This document shows positions 51,061 to 61,200 of a stretch of 64,000 bases of DNA, piece after piece. This stretch comes from Methylopila turkensis. Its GTDB lineage: Bacteria; Pseudomonadota; Alphaproteobacteria; Rhizobiales; Methylopilaceae. Position 1 is the first letter of the stretch. Every line of letters begins with the position of its first letter. Both the position numbers and the translations under genes were made by a program. The DNA is taken from positions 248,001 through 312,000 of the forward strand of contig NZ_BSFL01000002.1 in NCBI RefSeq assembly GCF_027922325.1, written 5' to 3'. The notes beneath the pieces were generated by a model. The model was not told the DNA's origin and did no database searches. It saw nothing but the letters and a program-made list of their open reading frames with translations.

Positions 51061-52866
51061 TCAATTCGGAAGCTTGAACACCGTGAGCTGGCCGCCGAGG
51101 GCGGTGTAGCTCGACAGAGCCGCGTAGCCGCCGACCGCGCCGAGACCCTCGTTGCCGCCGGTCAGGCCGGCCGCGAGGCCGATGCCGGCCCAGCCGCCGA
51201 CGCCCGAGAGCACCGCGACGTACTGCTGGCCCTTGTGCTCATAGGTCGTGACGTTGCCGATGATGCCGGACGGGGTCTTGAACTTGTAGAGCTCCTTGCC
51301 CGACTTGGCGTCGACCGCCTTCAGGTAGCCTTCCAGCGTGCCGTAGAACACGACGTCGCCGGCGGTCGCGAGGGCGCCCGACCACACGGAGAACATCTCC
51401 TTGTTGGACCAGACGATCTTACCCTTGACGTTGTCCCAGGCGATGAAGTTGCCCATGCCGCCGTGGCTGTTCGGCGCGGCGTACATCGACAGCGTCGCGC
51501 CCACATAGGGCTGGCCGGCGGTGTAGGACACCTGGAACGGCTCGTAGTCCATGCAGACGTGGTTGGTCGGCACGTAGAACAGCTCGGTCTTCGGCGAATA
51601 GGCCGCCGGCTGCTGGTCCTTGGTGCCGAGAGCTGCGGGGCAGATGCCCTGGCTGTTCACGTCTTCGCCGTTCTGCTCGGTCGAATACTTGGCGACGACA
51701 AGCGGACGGCCGTAGGTCTTGGACGACTTGTCGAGATCGACCTTGGTGGCCCAGTTCACCACGGGATCGTACTTCTCGGCGACCAGCACTTCGCCGGTCT
51801 CACGGTTCAGCGTGTAGGCGAAGCCGTTGCGGTCGAAATGGGTGAGAAGCGGGACGTCCTTGCCGTCAATCTTCTGATCCGTGAGGATCATCTCGTTGAC
51901 GCCGTCGAAGTCCCACTCGTCGTGTGGGGTCATCTGGTAGACCCACTTGGCGACGCCGGTGTCCGCGTCACGGGCCCACACCGTCATCGACCACTTGTTG
52001 TCGCCGGGACGCTGCTTCGGGTTCCAGGTCGAGGGATTGCCCGAGCCGTAGTAGACGAGGTTCAGCTTGGGGTCGAAAGCGAACCAGCCCCAGGTCGTCC
52101 CGCCGCCGATCTTCCACTGGTCGCCTTCCCAGGTCTTCAGCGACGAATCCTTGCCGACCGGCTTGCCGTGCTCGGTGGTCTTCGCCGGATCGACGAGCAT
52201 CTCCTCGTCCGGACCCATGGAGTAGCCGCGCCAGGCGAGCTTGCCGTCCTTCAGGTTGTAAGCCGTGACGTGGCCGCGCACGCCGAACTCGCCGCCCGAG
52301 ATGCCGACCAGCAGCTTGTCCTTGAAGGGCATGACGGTGGTGGTGTTGGACTCGCCCTTCTTCGGGTCGCCGTTCACCACCGACCAGATCTTCTTGCCGG
52401 TCTTGGCGTCGAGCGCCACCACCGTGGTGTCGGCCTGCTGGAGGAAGATCATGCCGTCGGCGTAGGCGACGCCGCGGTGAACCGTGTCGCAGCACATCAC
52501 CGGCACGACGCCGGCGTCCTGCTTCGGCTCGTACTTCCAGATGATGCGGCCTTCCTGATTGAGGTCGAGCGCGAACACGTTGTTGGGGAACGGCGTGTGC
52601 ACATACATCATGTCGCCGACGATGAGCGGGCCGCCCTCATGGCCGCGCAGGACGCCGGTCGAGAACGTCCAGGCCACCTGGAGCTTGTCGACGTTCTTGT
52701 TCGTGATCTGGTCGAGCTTGGAGTAGCGGGTGTTGGCGTAGTCGCCGGTCTGGATGCCCCACTGCTTGGGGTCCTTGACGATCGCCTCGACGCTGTCGTT
52801 GGCGAGCGCGGGCGAGGCCGCAACGGCGGCCGTCAGGCCGAGGCCGAGAAGAAAGGCGCGGTTCAA
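51061..52866 (-). CDS. xoxF: Lanthanide/PQQ-dependent methanol dehydrogenase XoxF (XoxF5 type)
   Basis: Periplasmic quinoprotein that oxidises methanol and passes electrons to a cytochrome c. Signal peptide [21 protein letters not shown], then an eight-bladed propeller with repeated W-motifs. It has the vicinal disulphide [10 protein letters not shown] and [13 protein letters not shown], where the second Asp (DFD) is the lanthanide ligand replaced by Ala in calcium enzymes (MxaF). The start is TTG 52866, supported by GGAGGA seven bases upstream. That gives 601 residues, the usual XoxF5 length. The cytochrome (XoxG) and XoxJ partners are not beside it. Confidence 0.96.
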   Translation of the reverse strand: MNRAFLLGLGLTAAVAASPALANDSVEAIVKDPKQWGIQTGDYANTRYSKLDQITNKNVDKLQVAWTFSTGVLRGHEGGPLIVGDMMYVHTPFPNNVFALDLNQEGRIIWKYEPKQDAGVVPVMCCDTVHRGVAYADGMIFLQQADTTVVALDAKTGKKIWSVVNGDPKKGESNTTTVMPFKDKLLVGISGGEFGVRGHVTAYNLKDGKLAWRGYSMGPDEEMLVDPAKTTEHGKPVGKDSSLKTWEGDQWKIGGGTTWGWFAFDPKLNLVYYGSGNPSTWNPKQRPGDNKWSMTVWARDADTGVAKWVYQMTPHDEWDFDGVNEMILTDQKIDGKDVPLLTHFDRNGFAYTLNRETGEVLVAEKYDPVVNWATKVDLDKSSKTYGRPLVVAKYSTEQNGEDVNSQGICPAALGTKDQQPAAYSPKTELFYVPTNHVCMDYEPFQVSYTAGQPYVGATLSMYAAPNSHGGMGNFIAWDNVKGKIVWSNKEMFSVWSGALATAGDVVFYGTLEGYLKAVDAKSGKELYKFKTPSGIIGNVTTYEHKGQQYVAVLSGVGGWAGIGLAAGLTGGNEGLGAVGGYAALSSYTALGGQLTVFKLPN

Positions 52867-53005
52867 ATGGTCGTCCTCCGACTGCGCGGACAATGGCGCC
52901 GGCGGCGCTCTCTTCTGGTTTCACCCTTGCGGGCGTCCGTCCGCTGATTGGCAGAGACTCCCGAACGGCGCGCGGATGCGTAGAGACCGGCTCCCAAGTT
53001 CGATT

Positions 53006-53031
53006 GGGAAATCTTCCCGATCTCGATCGGG
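53006..53031. promoter_or_regulatory. Overlapping palindromes between xoxF and the two-component genes
   Basis: GGGAA-ATC-TTCCC (53006-53018) overlaps CCCGAT-CTCG-ATCGGG (53016-53031) in the 230-base divergent gap. A dimeric response regulator could bind here and control both directions. No direct evidence beyond symmetry and position. Confidence 0.4.
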
Positions 53032-53096
53032 TCCCTTGCATTCGGCGCGGCGGTCCCGGACACCGGAGCGTCGAGACGAAAGGCGGACGCGAACCC

Positions 53097-54506
53097 ATGT
53101 CGCTCATGACCGGGCTTGTTCTGCGCATCTTCGCGGTCGTCGCGCTGTGCCTCGCCGGAGCGGGCGCATGGACGATGATGGAATCGCACGACGTCATCCG
53201 CCGCGAGGTCGCCGCGACCGCCGAGCGGGTGGAGCGTGAAGCCAAGAACCTCGCCTGGCGCGAGGTGATGTTCCGCGGAAACGAGGGCCCCAACGCCCGG
53301 CTCGCCTTCCCCGAATGGCGCACCGCCGACACGCTGCGGATCATCAGTCCGGGCTACTGCGTCACGCTCGCCTGGACCGGCGAGCCGCCGACGCGGTTCT
53401 GCGGCGGGCCGGAGAACGCGCGCGACGCGGCGCCGGGCTGGTTCGCGGCCCTGCATCACGCGCTGTTCGGGGCGCTCCCGCCGGTGCGGAAGACGATCGC
53501 GGCCGGCCGCCACGTGGTCGGCATGGTCGAGGCCTCGGCGGACGACGCCGCCGTGGCGTGGCGGGTGTGGCGGCAGGTCAGCGTGGTGCTCGGCGTCGCC
53601 GGCGCCATGGCGATCGCCATCGCCGCGCTCGCGACCGTCGCGATCGGCCAAGCGCTGCGTCCGGCTGACGTCATCGTCCGCGGCCTGAAGCGGCTGGAGG
53701 ACGGCGACCACGAGGTCCGCCTGCCCGACTTCGCGGCGCGCGAGTTCGCCCATGTGGCGCGGGCGTTCAACGACCTCACCGAGCGCCTCGCCCGCACCAC
53801 CGCGCAGCGCGCCGCCGTCACCCGCCGGCTGTTCCAGGTGCAGGAGGAGGAGCGCCGGGCGCTGGCGCGCGATCTTCACGACGAGTTCGGCCAGTGCCTT
53901 ACGGCCACGCGCGCGCTCGCCGCGGCGGTGGCCGGCGCGAGCGCGAAGGACCGGCCGGACATCGCCGGCAGCGCGCGCGAGATCGGCGCGATCAGCGAGG
54001 GCATGGCGATGACGCTCCGGAGCGCTCTCGCCCGGCTGCGGCCGCCGGAGCTCGACGAGATCGGGCTGGAGCAGAGCCTCGAACAGCTCGTGGCGACGTG
54101 GAACGCCCGCACCGCGACGGCCGCCCGCCGGCCGACCTTCCGGCTGGATGTCTCCGGCGACCTCGACGACGTCCCGCCCCAGACGGCGCTCACGATCTAC
54201 CGCGTCGCGCAGGAGGGACTGACCAACGCCGCGCGGCACGGCGCCCCGCAGGAGGTGCGGATCGCCGTCGCGCGGCCGGAGGAGGCCGCCGCGGCGGTCA
54301 CCGTCACGGTCGAGGACGACGGCGGCGGGGACGCGCAGGGCCTCGAATCCGGCGCCGGGCACGGCCTGCTCGGCATCCGAGAACGGGTCGACGCGCTCGG
54401 CGGCGCGTTCACGGCGGAGCCGACCGGACGCGGCGTGCGTATCTCGGCGCGGATACCGCTCGCGGAGCGGACCGACGCCCGCGCCGCCGCGCGCGAGGCC
54501 GCCTGA
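53097..54506 (+). CDS. Membrane sensor histidine kinase, NarL-type (HisKA_3) family
   Basis: A 469-residue kinase. TM1 (about 5-25), a periplasmic domain of about 130 residues (with ISPGYCVTLAWTGEPPTRFCGG, two cysteines) and TM2 (VVLGVAGAMAIAIAALATVAIGQ) come first. Then HAMP and a HisKA_3 H-box (ALARDLHDEFGQCLTATRAL). The ATPase domain has N-box NAARHG, VEDDGGG and GHGLLGIRERVDALGG. The ATG at 53097 (MSLMTG) is chosen because TM1 follows it. It is divergent from xoxF and four bases from its response regulator; it probably senses a methanol- or metal-related signal, which is an inference. Confidence 0.9.
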   Translation: MSLMTGLVLRIFAVVALCLAGAGAWTMMESHDVIRREVAATAERVEREAKNLAWREVMFRGNEGPNARLAFPEWRTADTLRIISPGYCVTLAWTGEPPTRFCGGPENARDAAPGWFAALHHALFGALPPVRKTIAAGRHVVGMVEASADDAAVAWRVWRQVSVVLGVAGAMAIAIAALATVAIGQALRPADVIVRGLKRLEDGDHEVRLPDFAAREFAHVARAFNDLTERLARTTAQRAAVTRRLFQVQEEERRALARDLHDEFGQCLTATRALAAAVAGASAKDRPDIAGSAREIGAISEGMAMTLRSALARLRPPELDEIGLEQSLEQLVATWNARTATAARRPTFRLDVSGDLDDVPPQTALTIYRVAQEGLTNAARHGAPQEVRIAVARPEEAAAAVTVTVEDDGGGDAQGLESGAGHGLLGIRERVDALGGAFTAEPTGRGVRISARIPLAERTDARAAAREAA

Positions 54507-54509
54507 CCG

Positions 54510-55172
54510 ATGCAGGGCCTGACCATCCTGCTGGTCGACGACCATCCCGTCGTGCGCGCCGGCTACCGCAAGCTGATCGAGCTGCAGCCGGGCTACCGCG
54601 TCGCGGCCGAGGCCGACAGCACCTCCGCTGCCTATCTCGCCTACCGCCGCGCGCCGACCGACATCGTGATCATTGACCTCAGCATGCCGGGCTCCAGCGG
54701 GCTCGAGGCCATCCGCCTGATCAAGGCGGTCGACCGCAACGCCCGCATCCTCGTGTTCACGATGCACGAGGGCCTGTCCCACGCCCTGAAGGCGTTCGAG
54801 GCTGGCGCCTCCGGCTACGTCACCAAGAGCAGCCCGCCCGAGGCGCTGATCGCCGCGATGGGCGCGATCGCCGAAGGCCGCAAGGCGGTGAGCGACGACA
54901 TCGCCCGCGAGATCGCGGTCGAGCGGCTGTCCGGCCGGCGTTCCCCGCTCGACGCGCTCGGGCCGCGCGAGGTCGAGATACTGCAGCTCATCGCCTCGGG
55001 CCGGACCACCGACGAGATCGCCGACGCGCTCTCGCTCAGCCAGAAGACGATCCAGAACTACCATTCCGGCATCAAGGCGAAGCTCAACGCCCGGACCGAC
55101 GCCAATCTGGTCTGGGTCGCGATCGAGGCCGGCCTGATCGAGATGCGGTCGGTCGGGGTCGGCGCGGGCTGA
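54510..55172 (+). CDS. NarL/FixJ family response regulator
   Basis: A 220-residue regulator. The receiver domain has LLVDDHPVVRAGYRKLIE, the phospho-acceptor Asp in VIIDLSMPGSSGLEA, and Lys in GYVTKSSPPEA. The LuxR-type HTH is LGPREVEILQLIASGRTTDEIADALSLSQKTIQNYHSGIKAKL. It is partner of the kinase three bases upstream. Similar kinase/regulator pairs (MoxYX and FlhSR types) control methanol oxidation genes in other alphaproteobacteria, which makes xoxF the likely target. Confidence 0.93.
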   Translation: MQGLTILLVDDHPVVRAGYRKLIELQPGYRVAAEADSTSAAYLAYRRAPTDIVIIDLSMPGSSGLEAIRLIKAVDRNARILVFTMHEGLSHALKAFEAGASGYVTKSSPPEALIAAMGAIAEGRKAVSDDIAREIAVERLSGRRSPLDALGPREVEILQLIASGRTTDEIADALSLSQKTIQNYHSGIKAKLNARTDANLVWVAIEAGLIEMRSVGVGAG

Positions 55173-55241
55173 ACCGGCGCATCGGCCGCCCCCGCAAGAA
55201 CCCGCGCGCCGACGCCAGGAATCGGAGATAAGTCGTCGCCC

Positions 55242-56180
55242 ATGACCACGCGCCCCGACCTCGATCAGATCGTTCAGGACATCGCCGGCGAGATGCTGCG
55301 GCGGCCCGACCGCGGCGACGTCGCGCGCTACATCCCCGAACTCGCGCGCGTCAGCCCAGACCAGTTCGGCATCGCCGTGATCGACGCCGACGGCGCCGTC
55401 AGCGCGGCCGGCGACTGCGACGCGCCGTTCTCGATCCAGAGCGTCTCGAAGGCGTTCACTCTGACGCTCGCGCTCGGCAAGGTCGGCGACAGGCTGTGGA
55501 AGCGGGTCGGACGCGAGCCCTCGGGCAGCCCGTTCAACTCGATCGTCCAGCTGGAGCGCGAACAGGGCGTCCCCCGCAACCCCTTCATCAACGCCGGCGC
55601 GATCGCCGTCACCGACGTCATCCTCTCCGGCCACAAGCCGCGCGAGGCGCTGGGCGAGATCCTGCGCTTCATGCGCTTCCTCGCCGACGACGACGCCATC
55701 TCGATCGACGAGGCGGTCGCGGCCTCCGAGCAGCGCACCGGCTTCCGCAACGCGGCGCTCGCCAACTACATGAAGTCGTTCGGGGTGATTGAGAACCCGG
55801 TCGAGTTCACGCTCGGCGTCTACTACCACCACTGCGCTATCGCCATGTCGTGCCGGCAGCTCGCAATGGCGGCGCGTTTCCTCGCCCATTCCGGCGTCCA
55901 GCCCACCACGGGGCGCTCGGTCGTCCCCCCTGAGCGCGCCCGGCGCATCAACGCCCTCATGCTGACCTGCGGCCACTACGACGGCTCGGGGGACTTCGCC
56001 TACCGCGTCGGCCTGCCGGGCAAGAGCGGGGTCGGCGGCGGCATCGTCGCGGTCGCGCCGGGCAAGGCCTCGATCGCGGTGTGGTCGCCAGGCCTCGACG
56101 CCGCCGGCAACTCCCATCTCGGCCGCCTCGCGCTGGAGATGCTGGTGAAGCGCACCGGCTGGTCGATCTTCGGCGCCTGA
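55242..56180 (+). CDS. glsA: Glutaminase
   Basis: Serine-dependent glutaminase of 312 residues hydrolysing L-glutamine to glutamate and ammonia. The beta-lactamase-like SxxK is in [85 protein letters not shown] and the C-terminal [35 protein letters not shown] are also present. It lies 69 bases after the response regulator on the same strand. Confidence 0.95.
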   Translation: MTTRPDLDQIVQDIAGEMLRRPDRGDVARYIPELARVSPDQFGIAVIDADGAVSAAGDCDAPFSIQSVSKAFTLTLALGKVGDRLWKRVGREPSGSPFNSIVQLEREQGVPRNPFINAGAIAVTDVILSGHKPREALGEILRFMRFLADDDAISIDEAVAASEQRTGFRNAALANYMKSFGVIENPVEFTLGVYYHHCAIAMSCRQLAMAARFLAHSGVQPTTGRSVVPPERARRINALMLTCGHYDGSGDFAYRVGLPGKSGVGGGIVAVAPGKASIAVWSPGLDAAGNSHLGRLALEMLVKRTGWSIFGA

Positions 56181-56262
56181 CGTCGCGAGCGCAGAGAAAA
56201 GCCCGCGGCCGCCGGGGCGGACGCGAGCTCAAGACGCTTTAAGCCTTCGACCCGGGGCCGGC

Positions 56263-58059
56263 TCAGGGCGCGACGCGGTAGGCTCTGAGCCGCGCGTCCG
56301 GCCCAAGATCGACCGGGCGGAGCCACGCCGGCGTCTCGCCGGCAAGCAAAGCCGCTGCGAAGCCGTCGGGATAGCGTGCGGCGAAGCCGGCGACATCGCC
56401 CTGGCCGGGACATATCACCACATAGGCGGCCCGGCGCGACAGCGCGACGGCGCGCGCCTCCTCGGCGCTGCCGGTCAGCGCGTCGACCTGGGCCGTCAGG
56501 CCGTCCACGCCGCGATGGTAGGGCGCGGCGACCACCGCGTGCGGCGTGAAGGCCAGCACGAACGGCCCGGCGTCGGAATTGTTGAGCGCGAGCCCCGGCG
56601 CGAGCCGCGCCAGCGCCGCGTAGTCCGAGCGCGGGCAGGCGGCGAGCGGCGCGACCGACGCCGGCGTTCCCTTGAGGCTCGCCGCGTGGGCGAGGCCGAG
56701 CCCCGCGACGCCCGCCGTCACCGGATTGAGCGCGATCAAGGCGAGCGCGGCCCGCGCCGCGAGGGGCTCGCCGTTCCGGGCGAAGCGCACGGCCGCGGCG
56801 CCCAGGACCGGCGCCGCGAAGGCGAGTGCCAGCGTGACGCCGCGGATCTGCCAGGCCGCGACCAGACAGGCGACGGCGACCGCGGCCGCCGCCGTCCAGG
56901 CCCGCCAGCGATCGTCGCCGCGGCTGGTCGCGCAGAGCGCCGCCGCCGCCGCGAGCCCGAACAGGGCGGACACCGCGATCACGACCGAGGTTTCCGGATC
57001 GTCCGCCCACAGCGTGAAGGCCCCCTGCGCCTCCCGAATGCGGTCGAGCCATTCGATCTTGAGGCGTTCCGGAAGAGCGGCGTAGGGATCGCCGAGGCAG
57101 GCTGAGGCGACGAGCGCGATGCCGATGACGACCACCGCGCCGACGAGCGCGAGCGCCGCGAGCCGCGCCAACACGCCGTCGCCGCGGGCGCGGGTCGCGA
57201 GCGCGAGCCCGCCGCCGCCGAGCGCCGCGGCGACGAGATGGCCGCTCGCAAGCGCGTCGCAGGCCGGTACGAGCCAGCGCGCCGGAGGCGTGGTCGCGAC
57301 GAAGGCGGCAGCGGTGAACAGCGCGAAGCTCGCCCCGAACAGCGCCGCGCCGCGCGCCAGCGCCCGGCCCTGGATCGCGAAACGCAGCGCGACGATCGCC
57401 GCGAGCGACGCCAGCGCCGGCAGCGTCTCGAGCCCGATCGCGAGCATGGCCGCGGCCGCGAGCCCGCCGCCGACCGCCGCGCGGTCCGAACGGTCGAGCC
57501 GCAGCACGCAGGCGAGCAGCGCCATCGCGAGCGCGATCTGGGGCCCGTGATGATCGATCGCGCCGGGCTGGAACGCGCCCATGGCGCCGGGCGACAGCGC
57601 GAACAGCAGCGCTGCCGCGAGCCCGGCTCCGGGCCCTCCGAGCGAGCGACCCGCGGCCGAGGCGCCGATCAGGGCGACGGCCAGCGGCAGCAGCGGCCAG
57701 ACCGTCAGCGTCGCCTTCAACGCCGCCTCCGGCGAGAGCAGCCGCTCGAACGTCCACAGCAGCGCCGCGATCGGAAGGTCGATCAGCCGCGACCAATGCA
57801 TCAGCACGCCGTCTGGCGGATCGAGCCGCCGCTGCATCAGGTCGAACCAGCCCTGCCCGGCCAGAAAGTCCCGCACCTCGACGAGCCGCATGGCGTCGTC
57901 GCTCGAAAGCGCGTCAAGCGATCCGGCGAAGCCGCGCCACGCCAGAACGGCCGCGACCGCGCCCCACAGGACGAGCGTCGCCGCCGCTTCGGCGCGGTCG
58001 GTGAGAGCGACGGCGGGACGCCGGCGGCCGGCGACCCCGGCCGCGTCGAGACTGGCCAT
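56263..58059 (-). CDS. Polytopic membrane protein, GT-C glycosyltransferase-like
   Basis: A 598-residue inner-membrane protein with about 11-12 predicted helices and a C-terminal periplasmic domain (from about residue 475). The first loop carries an acidic pair and a conserved-looking block, SSDDAMRLVEVRDFLAGQGWFDLMQRRLDPPDGVLMHWSRLIDLPIA. A second loop has FALSPGAMGAFQPGAIDHHGPQIALAMALL. Acidic first loops of this kind are typical of GT-C enzymes using polyprenyl-phosphate sugars. The donor and acceptor are unknown. It is divergent from the alpha-2-macroglobulin gene. Confidence 0.7.
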   Translation of the reverse strand: MASLDAAGVAGRRRPAVALTDRAEAAATLVLWGAVAAVLAWRGFAGSLDALSSDDAMRLVEVRDFLAGQGWFDLMQRRLDPPDGVLMHWSRLIDLPIAALLWTFERLLSPEAALKATLTVWPLLPLAVALIGASAAGRSLGGPGAGLAAALLFALSPGAMGAFQPGAIDHHGPQIALAMALLACVLRLDRSDRAAVGGGLAAAAMLAIGLETLPALASLAAIVALRFAIQGRALARGAALFGASFALFTAAAFVATTPPARWLVPACDALASGHLVAAALGGGGLALATRARGDGVLARLAALALVGAVVVIGIALVASACLGDPYAALPERLKIEWLDRIREAQGAFTLWADDPETSVVIAVSALFGLAAAAALCATSRGDDRWRAWTAAAAVAVACLVAAWQIRGVTLALAFAAPVLGAAAVRFARNGEPLAARAALALIALNPVTAGVAGLGLAHAASLKGTPASVAPLAACPRSDYAALARLAPGLALNNSDAGPFVLAFTPHAVVAAPYHRGVDGLTAQVDALTGSAEEARAVALSRRAAYVVICPGQGDVAGFAARYPDGFAAALLAGETPAWLRPVDLGPDARLRAYRVAP

Positions 58060-58239
58060 GGCCCAAGCGATTCCCTGAAACGGGCGCGAGGACGCCCGGA
58101 TGAGGGCCGCAGGCTAGGCCACGCAGCGTTAGGGTCTCGTAAACCGGAAGCGCCATTTCGCGGCCGGCCCGCCGGCGCTATCGTGGCTCCCAACGACGCC
58201 CGTCCTGCACGCGGCGTCCGCTCTGGGGAGGGCGCGGTC

Positions 58240-61200
58240 ATGCTGCGGATGTTCAGGACGCTCGGCTTCGTCGGGCTGACGGCTGCGGCGGTCGCCGCGA
58301 CGGCGGCCGGTTTCTCCGCTCCGGTCCTCGCCGCGACCGACGGGTTCCAGAACAAGGACGCCCGCGACAGCGCGCTGAAGCTTGCCGCCCGGCTGGCGCG
58401 CGAGGCGGCGTCCGACGCGCGGCCCGCCGCCGAGCTGATCAAGCAGGGCGTCGCGCAGGTCCGCGCCGGCCAGTGGCGCGACGCGGCGGTCAGCATGGCG
58501 CTCGCCGCCGGCAAGGACCCGAACAACGAGCAGGCGTGGCGCAACCTGTCGATCGCGCTGTCGCGCGTGCAGACCGACGACTATTCCGAACGCGAGACCC
58601 TGAAGGAGCAGTCCGCCGGCGCCGCCTGGCGCGCCTACGAGCTCGCGGGCGACGCCAAGACCCGCGCCCGCGCGCTTGCGGTGCTCGCCAACGCCTTCAT
58701 CTTCCGCGAGGAGTTCCGTCCGGCGCTCGACGCCTACAAGGCGAGCCTCAGGGATCAGCCGAGCGCCGAGGTGCAGGCGGCCTACGACAGGCTGCGCGCC
58801 GAGCACGGCTTCCGCGCGCTGGACTATTCCGTCGACGCCGAGGCGGCATCCCCGCGCGCCTGCGTTCAGTTCTCTGAGAAGCTGGCGCAGGGCCGGATCG
58901 ACTTCGCGCCCTACGTCGCGCTGAAGGGCGTCGAATCGCCAGCCGTCACCGCCGACGACACGCAGATCTGCGTCGACGGCCTCAAGCACGGCGAGACCTA
59001 CGAACTGACCGTGCGGCAGGGCCTGCCGTCCGAGGTCGACGAGACGCTGCCGGCCTCCAAGGACTTCCGCATCTATGTCCGCGACCGCGCGCCCGCCGCG
59101 CGCTTCACCGGGCGCAACTACGTGCTGCCCTCGACCGGCCAGCAGGGGCTGCCGATCGTCTCGGTCAATGTGGACGCGGTCGAGGTCGAGCTGTTCCGCG
59201 TCGGCGACCGCAACCTCGCGCCCTCGGTCGTGTCCGGCGACTTCCAGCGCCAGCTCGACGGCGAGGCGGTCGACAAGCTGAGGAGCGACACGGCCTCACT
59301 GGTCTATTCCGGCGAACTCGCGGTGGAGCGGAAGCAGAACGCGGACGTCGTCACCGCCTTCCCCGTCTCGGAAGCGGCGCCGGACCTGAAGCCCGGCGTC
59401 TACGTCATGGTCGCGAGCCCCAAGGGCGCGGTCGATCCCGAACCCTGGGACGCCCGCGCCACCCAGTGGTTCGTGGTGTCGGACCTCGGCCTGACCGCGG
59501 TGTCGGGAACCGACGGCGTCAAGGCCTTCGCCCGTTCGCTCGCCTCCGCCGGGCCGCTCGCCGGCGTCGAGCTCAAGCTCGTGGCGCGCGACAACGAGGT
59601 GCTCGCCACCCGCACCACCGACGCGGACGGCTTCGTGACCTTCGAGGCCGGGCTCACCCGCGGCTCCGGCGGCTCTGCGCCCGCCGTGCTGGTGGCGGCG
59701 AAGGGCGGCGACTACGGCTTCCTCGACCTCACCAAGCCGGGCTTCGACCTCTCCGACCGCGGCGTCGGCGGCCGCGCCGCGCCCGGCCCGCTCGACGCGC
59801 AGGTGTTCGCCGAACGCGGCGTCTACCGCTCCAAGGAGACGGTCCACGTCACCGCGCTGCTGCGCGACGACAAGGGAGCGGCCGTCGACGGCCTGCCGCT
59901 GACCCTCGTCGTCAGCCGGCCGGACGGCGTCGAGGACCGCCGCGCCGTGCTCGCGGACGCCGCCGCCGGCGGGCGGACCTTCGACATCCTTCTCGTCGAC
60001 CAGGCCATGGGCGGCACGTGGCGCGTCGACGCCTACGCCGACGCGAAGGCCGCGCCGGTCGGCTCGACCACCTTCCTCGTCGCGGACTACGTGCCCGAAC
60101 GGCTCGACCTGAAGCTCTCGACCGACGCCAAGGCGCTCGGCGCCCGCGGCGCGACCGTGGCGATCGACGGGCGCTGGCTCTACGGGGCGCCGGCCGCCGA
60201 CCTCGCGATCGAGGGCGACCTGACGGTGCGGGCGAGCGACGCGACCCCGCCGGGCTTCGAAGGCTACCGTTTCGGCCTGTCCGACGAGACGGTCGCGCCG
60301 ACCCGCACGCCGATCGACGCGCCGGGCCGCACCGACGCGGCCGGCAAGGCGTCCGTCGTCGTCGCCGAGCCGACGCTGCCCGAGACGACCCGGCCGCTCG
60401 AAGCCGAGGTCGCGCTCCGGCTCGCGGAGCCCTCCGGCCGGACGCTCGAGCGCACGGTGGTCCTGCCGATCGCGCCGAAGGGCGACCGCATCGGCGTCAA
60501 GCCGCTGTTCGCGTCCCGCGTCGGCGACGGCGAGAACGCCCGCTTCGACGTGAAGGTCGCCTCGCCCGAGGGCGCATCGCTCGCCGCAAAGGGCCTGACG
60601 TGGCAGCTCGTGCAGCTCGAGACCTCGTACCAGTGGTACGCGACCAACGGGCGCTGGAACTTCGAGACCGTCACCCGCACCCGCCGGATCGCCGATGGCG
60701 CGATCGACGTGGCGGCCGACCGGCCCGCGCGCATCGACGCCAAGGTAAGCTACGGCCGCTACCGGCTCGAGGTTTCCTCCGCCGATCCGCAGGGGCCGGC
60801 GACGAGCGTGACCTTCGACGCCGGCTTCTACGCCGCGGCGTCCACCGACACGCCCGACATGCTCGACGTCGCGCTCGACAAGGCGGCCTACGCGCCGGGC
60901 GAGACCGCGACCGCGACGCTGTCCTCCCGATTCGCGGGACGGGCGACCCTGCTGGTGGTGGGCGCGGGCGTGATCGCGCAGAAGACGCTCGACGTCTCCG
61001 ACAAGGGCGCCTCGGTCGGCTTTGAGGTCACGGAAGCCTGGCGGCCCGGCGCCTATGTCGTCGCCTTCGTGCACCGCGCGCTCGACGCCAAGGCGAGCCG
61101 CATGCCGGGCCGCGCCATCGGCGTCGCGCATGCGGCCGTCGACGCCCGCGACCGCACCATCGGCGTCAGCCTCGACGTCCCCGACGCCGGCGAGCCGCGG

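Noticed and set aside
51061-52866. Calcium-type methanol dehydrogenase MxaF
   Set aside because: The motif reads DEWDFDG with the extra lanthanide-binding Asp, and no mxaJ, mxaG or mxaI follows.
52863-56117. Open frame of about 1080 codons on the minus strand opposite the kinase, regulator and glutaminase genes
   Set aside because: All three plus-strand genes have clear catalytic motifs. The antisense product is Arg/Asp/Ala-rich without any domain, a known effect of third-position GC bias.
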